Source: Spirochaetota bacterium
GTDB taxonomy: Bacteria > Spirochaetota > B62-G9 > DRHN01
Direction of reading: 5' to 3'
DNA: 64,000 bases
Assembly: GCA_016934265.1 (NCBI GenBank)
Contig: JAFGTF010000070.1
Coordinates: 1 to 64,000 of the forward strand
Below are positions 61,354-64,000 of the stretch, piece after piece. How positions within the stretch are numbered: position 1 is the first letter of the stretch; each line of letters starts with the position of its first letter. Below the pieces are notes generated by a model. That model was given only the letters and a program-made list of their open reading frames with translations, was not told the origin of the DNA and made no database searches. The position numbers and the translations under genes were made by a program.

Positions 61354-62772
61354 TTATTTACTCCCGGAACGAGGCAGGCGCACGGTAAGACCGAGATCTT
61401 TGATCTTCTGGTATATGTACGACCTGTTCAATCCGGAACGTTTTGCCAACTCGGTGATGTTGTAATTGACCGTCCGGAGGGCACTGCTGAAGTACATCTT
61501 GTCGAAATCACGCTTCGCTTCCTTATACCGCTTCGTAAACGCCCTGTTCCGAAAGTCCCGCCCGGCATCCTTCCTGTTCATTCCCCTCGAACGCAGGACA
61601 TCCATATCTATCGTATTGTTCCTTGCGAACAGCACGCAACGCTCGATCACCTGTTTCAGCTCCCTGATATTCCCCGGCCAATCGTACGAAAGCAGGAAAT
61701 ATTCCGTATCCTTGGTCATCCCGGTTATGTTCGCCTGATACTTTCTGTTGAAAAAGTTCCTGAAAATTTCTGCAAGATCGAGAATGTCCTCTCTTCTCGC
61801 CCGAAGAGGCGGTAGATACAGCTCGACCGTGTTGATCCTGAAATAGAAATCGGACCTGAACCCGCCCGATCCGATCCTTTCTTGCAGGTTTTGATTGGTT
61901 GCGGATATTATCCTGCAGTCCGTGGTTTTGTATTCCGGGCTTCCGACGGGACAGTACGTCTTTTCTTCGAGCACCTTTAAAAGCTTCGCCTGATTCAGAG
62001 TCGGCATCTCCCCTATCTCATCCAGCATGAGGGTCCCTCCGTGCGCCTGCTCGAAAAAACCCTTTTTGTTCCCCACGGCCCCGGTGAACGCCCCCTCGAC
62101 ATACCCGAACATCTCGCTTTCGAACAGCGAATCCGGAATTGCGCTGCAGTTTACCGCGAGAAAGCTCTTTTCACTTCGCATACTGTTCTGATGGATGTAG
62201 CGTGCCAGTATCTCTTTTCCCGTACCGCTCTCCCCGGTAATAAGAATATTTACATCCTTCGGTGCGACCTTCTTCGCAAGCTCGAAAACCCTGCAGACGT
62301 CGCTGTTTTTCGAGCCGAAAAGGTAGAATGTATCGGACAAAGACGACAGCCTCTGCTCCAGGGAGGTCATCTTTTCCTGAAGAAAGATCGTTTCCGCAAT
62401 CTTCTTTATCTGAAAGAGGAGGAGCTCGGGGTCCCGGTCCTTTTCGAAATACCCCGATGCACCGAGCTTCAAGCCCTTTACCGCTCCGTCTATCGAACCG
62501 TAGCCGGTGAGCACCAGGATCTTCCCTGTGGAGAGCTCGTCTTTTTTCAATCTCTCGATGAAGCTGTAACCGTCCATCTTCGGCATATTGATATCGGTCA
62601 CTATCACGTCGAATGTTTCTTTTCGAGTTTGGAGCGCATCGAGGGCTGATTCCGCGGAATAATACGATTTCACTCTGTAGCCGTGCATCTCGAGCAGGTC
62701 GACGATGCTGCAAGCCACAAGCTTTTCGTTGTCAACCACCATCACGTTCAGCGTTCTCGACATCGCCCGCAT
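61354..62772 (-). CDS. sigma-54-dependent response regulator (NtrC family)
   Basis: A 472-residue regulator. The receiver domain (about 1-125) has the phospho-acceptor Asp in IVTDINMPKMDG and Lys in GYFEKDRD. The AAA+ domain has GESGTGKE, the sigma-54 contact GAFTGA and Walker B TLMLDEIGE. The last 60 residues form a Fis-type helix-turn-helix (NITELAKRSGLNRSYIYQKI). It starts immediately after the histidine kinase stop, so the two form a two-component pair activating sigma-54 promoters. Its target genes are not visible here. Confidence 0.92.
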   Translation of the reverse strand: MRAMSRTLNVMVVDNEKLVACSIVDLLEMHGYRVKSYYSAESALDALQTRKETFDVIVTDINMPKMDGYSFIERLKKDELSTGKILVLTGYGSIDGAVKGLKLGASGYFEKDRDPELLLFQIKKIAETIFLQEKMTSLEQRLSSLSDTFYLFGSKNSDVCRVFELAKKVAPKDVNILITGESGTGKEILARYIHQNSMRSEKSFLAVNCSAIPDSLFESEMFGYVEGAFTGAVGNKKGFFEQAHGGTLMLDEIGEMPTLNQAKLLKVLEEKTYCPVGSPEYKTTDCRIISATNQNLQERIGSGGFRSDFYFRINTVELYLPPLRARREDILDLAEIFRNFFNRKYQANITGMTKDTEYFLLSYDWPGNIRELKQVIERCVLFARNNTIDMDVLRSRGMNRKDAGRDFRNRAFTKRYKEAKRDFDKMYFSSALRTVNYNITELAKRSGLNRSYIYQKIKDLGLTVRLPRSGSK

Positions 62773-62773
62773 C

Positions 62774-64000
62774 CTAGTTCAGAATCGTCGACACCTGTTC
62801 ATTGTCATTTATTTCTATGGTAAACCGCGATCCTACTCCCACCATGGACTCGACGCGCAGATTCCCTCCCAGCCCGTCGACTATGTTTTTAACGGTAAAC
62901 AGGCCGAGTCCGGTTCCATGCTCTTTCGTGGTATAAAACGCCTGAAAAATCTTAACCTTTTCATCATCGCCAATCCCGTCGCCGTTATCGGTAATGATCA
63001 GCTTCATCTTGCCGGTCTCGCTCTTCTCGAAAATTTTTATCTCGCCGTTGCTTCGTATGGCTTCGAGGGCGTTGGAAAAAAGGTTCATGATGATCTGTAT
63101 GAATCGGGATCGAAATCCCGTTATCAGTATTCCTTCCCTGATGTCGACGGAGATGTTCGCGTTTTTGTCGAGTACCATACTGTTGTAGATCCGAACGACA
63201 TTCTCGATACACTCTTTCAAGTTGAACTGTTCTCTGTGTTCAGGTGAATTCCCGGCGAGGGAAATGAGCTGGCTGAGCAGTCTCCGCCCGTTTTTCAGAC
63301 CGTCTTCCTGCACGGTGAGGACCCTCTTGAGGTTTCCGTTGAACTCGTCATTCGAAGACGTGGAAACCATTCGCTTCAGGGTACAGTTCGAGTTGCCGAG
63401 TATCGCAAAAATCCCCTTCATGTCATGCGCGATACCGGAAGCGAGCATACCCACCCCGGACATCTTTTCCGAAAACAGCGCGTTCTCCATCATGAGCTGG
63501 TAATCGGTGATATCCTTAACCGTTATGAGAACCCGTGAGATGCTGTTGTCATAGTCGAGAATGGGGGTCGCTTTTATCGAGTATAACTTTATGCCGTACT
63601 CCCTCTTCACCTCGATATCCGTAATTTCACCGGAAAACAGGCGGTGAAGTTGCGCTTCTTCTATCGGCTCCCAGATCCCGTTGTTCGAAAGCGTTTCCGT
63701 TTCGCCTATATCCTCTACGAGCTTCACGTATGCGGGGTTGTACTTCAGCCGTCTCAGTGAGGCGTCGTAAATGCAGAGCGCATTCAGGTTATTATCGAAG
63801 AACATGTCCATCTGTTTCTTGCTTTCTACAAGCTCTCGATTTCTGAGCTCGAGCGCCTCGAGTGCTTTTTCCTCGGCAGAAACATCTATAATAACGGCTG
63901 AGGACTTGACGACCTGATTCGAGAGGTTTTTCTGTGGAGTCAGGCAGATCCTGCAGGGAAGCATCTCCCCGTCTTTCTTCCTGAGAGATCCCTTGAAATC
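62774..64000 (-). CDS. sensor histidine kinase, partial at right edge
   Basis: The frame is open to the window edge, so the N-terminus is missing; at least 408 residues are present. A PAS domain straddles the edge (KKDGE, then PCRICLTP). A second PAS-like domain has FFDNNLNALCIYD. The phospho-His is in SGIAHDMKGIF; the ATP-binding part has the N-box MNLFSNALEAI, the G1-box DNGDGIGD and the G2-type GTGLGLFTVK. It should phosphorylate the adjacent NtrC-type regulator. No membrane span is seen in the visible part, so it may be cytosolic, or the anchor may lie in the missing part. Confidence 0.9.
   Translation of the reverse strand, partial: DFKGSLRKKDGEMLPCRICLTPQKNLSNQVVKSSAVIIDVSAEEKALEALELRNRELVESKKQMDMFFDNNLNALCIYDASLRRLKYNPAYVKLVEDIGETETLSNNGIWEPIEEAQLHRLFSGEITDIEVKREYGIKLYSIKATPILDYDNSISRVLITVKDITDYQLMMENALFSEKMSGVGMLASGIAHDMKGIFAILGNSNCTLKRMVSTSSNDEFNGNLKRVLTVQEDGLKNGRRLLSQLISLAGNSPEHREQFNLKECIENVVRIYNSMVLDKNANISVDIREGILITGFRSRFIQIIMNLFSNALEAIRSNGEIKIFEKSETGKMKLIITDNGDGIGDDEKVKIFQAFYTTKEHGTGLGLFTVKNIVDGLGGNLRVESMVGVGSRFTIEINDNEQVSTILN

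Overview
The window is bacterial chromosome with no rRNA, tRNA, phage or CRISPR visible. The best guess for the host is a free-living, Gram-negative-type spirochaete (Spirochaetota). This inference rests on a DUF5312-like protein (a family I know from Treponema-type genomes), a STAS protein followed by a UvrB/UvrC-motif protein, a complete MoxR-DUF58-BatABCDE set, a DUF434 protein and a TolC/Wza-type exporter that implies an outer membrane. The taxonomic call is moderate.

Region 1 (about 1-15.9 kb) is an AT-rich exopolysaccharide or capsule cluster read leftwards. In transcription order it holds a LuxR/CsgD-like regulator, a PilZ protein, a Wza-like lipoprotein, a Wzz/BY-kinase-like protein with a broken Walker A, a fused GGDEF-like/sugar-phosphate transferase, homologues of WbpB, WbpD and WbpE (2,3-diacetamido-uronic acid synthesis), a short UDP-sugar dehydrogenase-like protein, a large polysaccharide deacetylase, two glycosyltransferases, an alpha/alpha-barrel protein and a second deacetylase. 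A four-helix-bundle (S23/IVP-type) gene embedded in purine-rich repeats interrupts the WbpB-D-E genes.

Region 2 (16.4-25.3 kb) is more GC-rich. It holds a spermidine/putrescine ABC operon (potA-potD-potB-potC), a decayed gene plus a cluster of palindromes (20.66-21.35 kb), PolX and endonuclease III in one unit, and an orphan solute-binding protein.

Region 3 (25.3-37.9 kb) contains a DUF434 protein, the MoxR/DUF58/Bat operon, a metallo-beta-lactamase hydrolase, FolB, a STAS protein, a UvrB/C-motif protein and TrmB. Region 4 (37.8-51.9 kb) has a 1429-residue acyl-CoA dehydratase-activase-like protein, a second orphan solute-binding protein, a patatin, GlmS, a membrane protein, the DUF5312-like protein, a DnaJ-like protein, GuaA and a TIGR01212-type radical SAM protein.

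Region 5 (51.9-64 kb) carries a protein resembling a metallopeptidase that has lost its zinc site, a TlpA-like thioredoxin, a HAD hydrolase, a uroporphyrinogen-decarboxylase-family protein, a membrane polyferredoxin with a small secreted partner and a possible CxxC microprotein, an ankyrin lipoprotein, a TetR regulator with a clear operator-like dyad, and a sigma-54 response regulator/histidine kinase pair cut by the right edge.

The least ordinary items are the repeat-framed four-helix gene, the membrane polyferredoxin locus with its CxxC microORF and in-frame UGA, the tandem CoA-dehydratase activase, the degenerate peptidase, and the decayed gene beside the palindrome cluster. I do not see a complete new system that can be proven from sequence alone.
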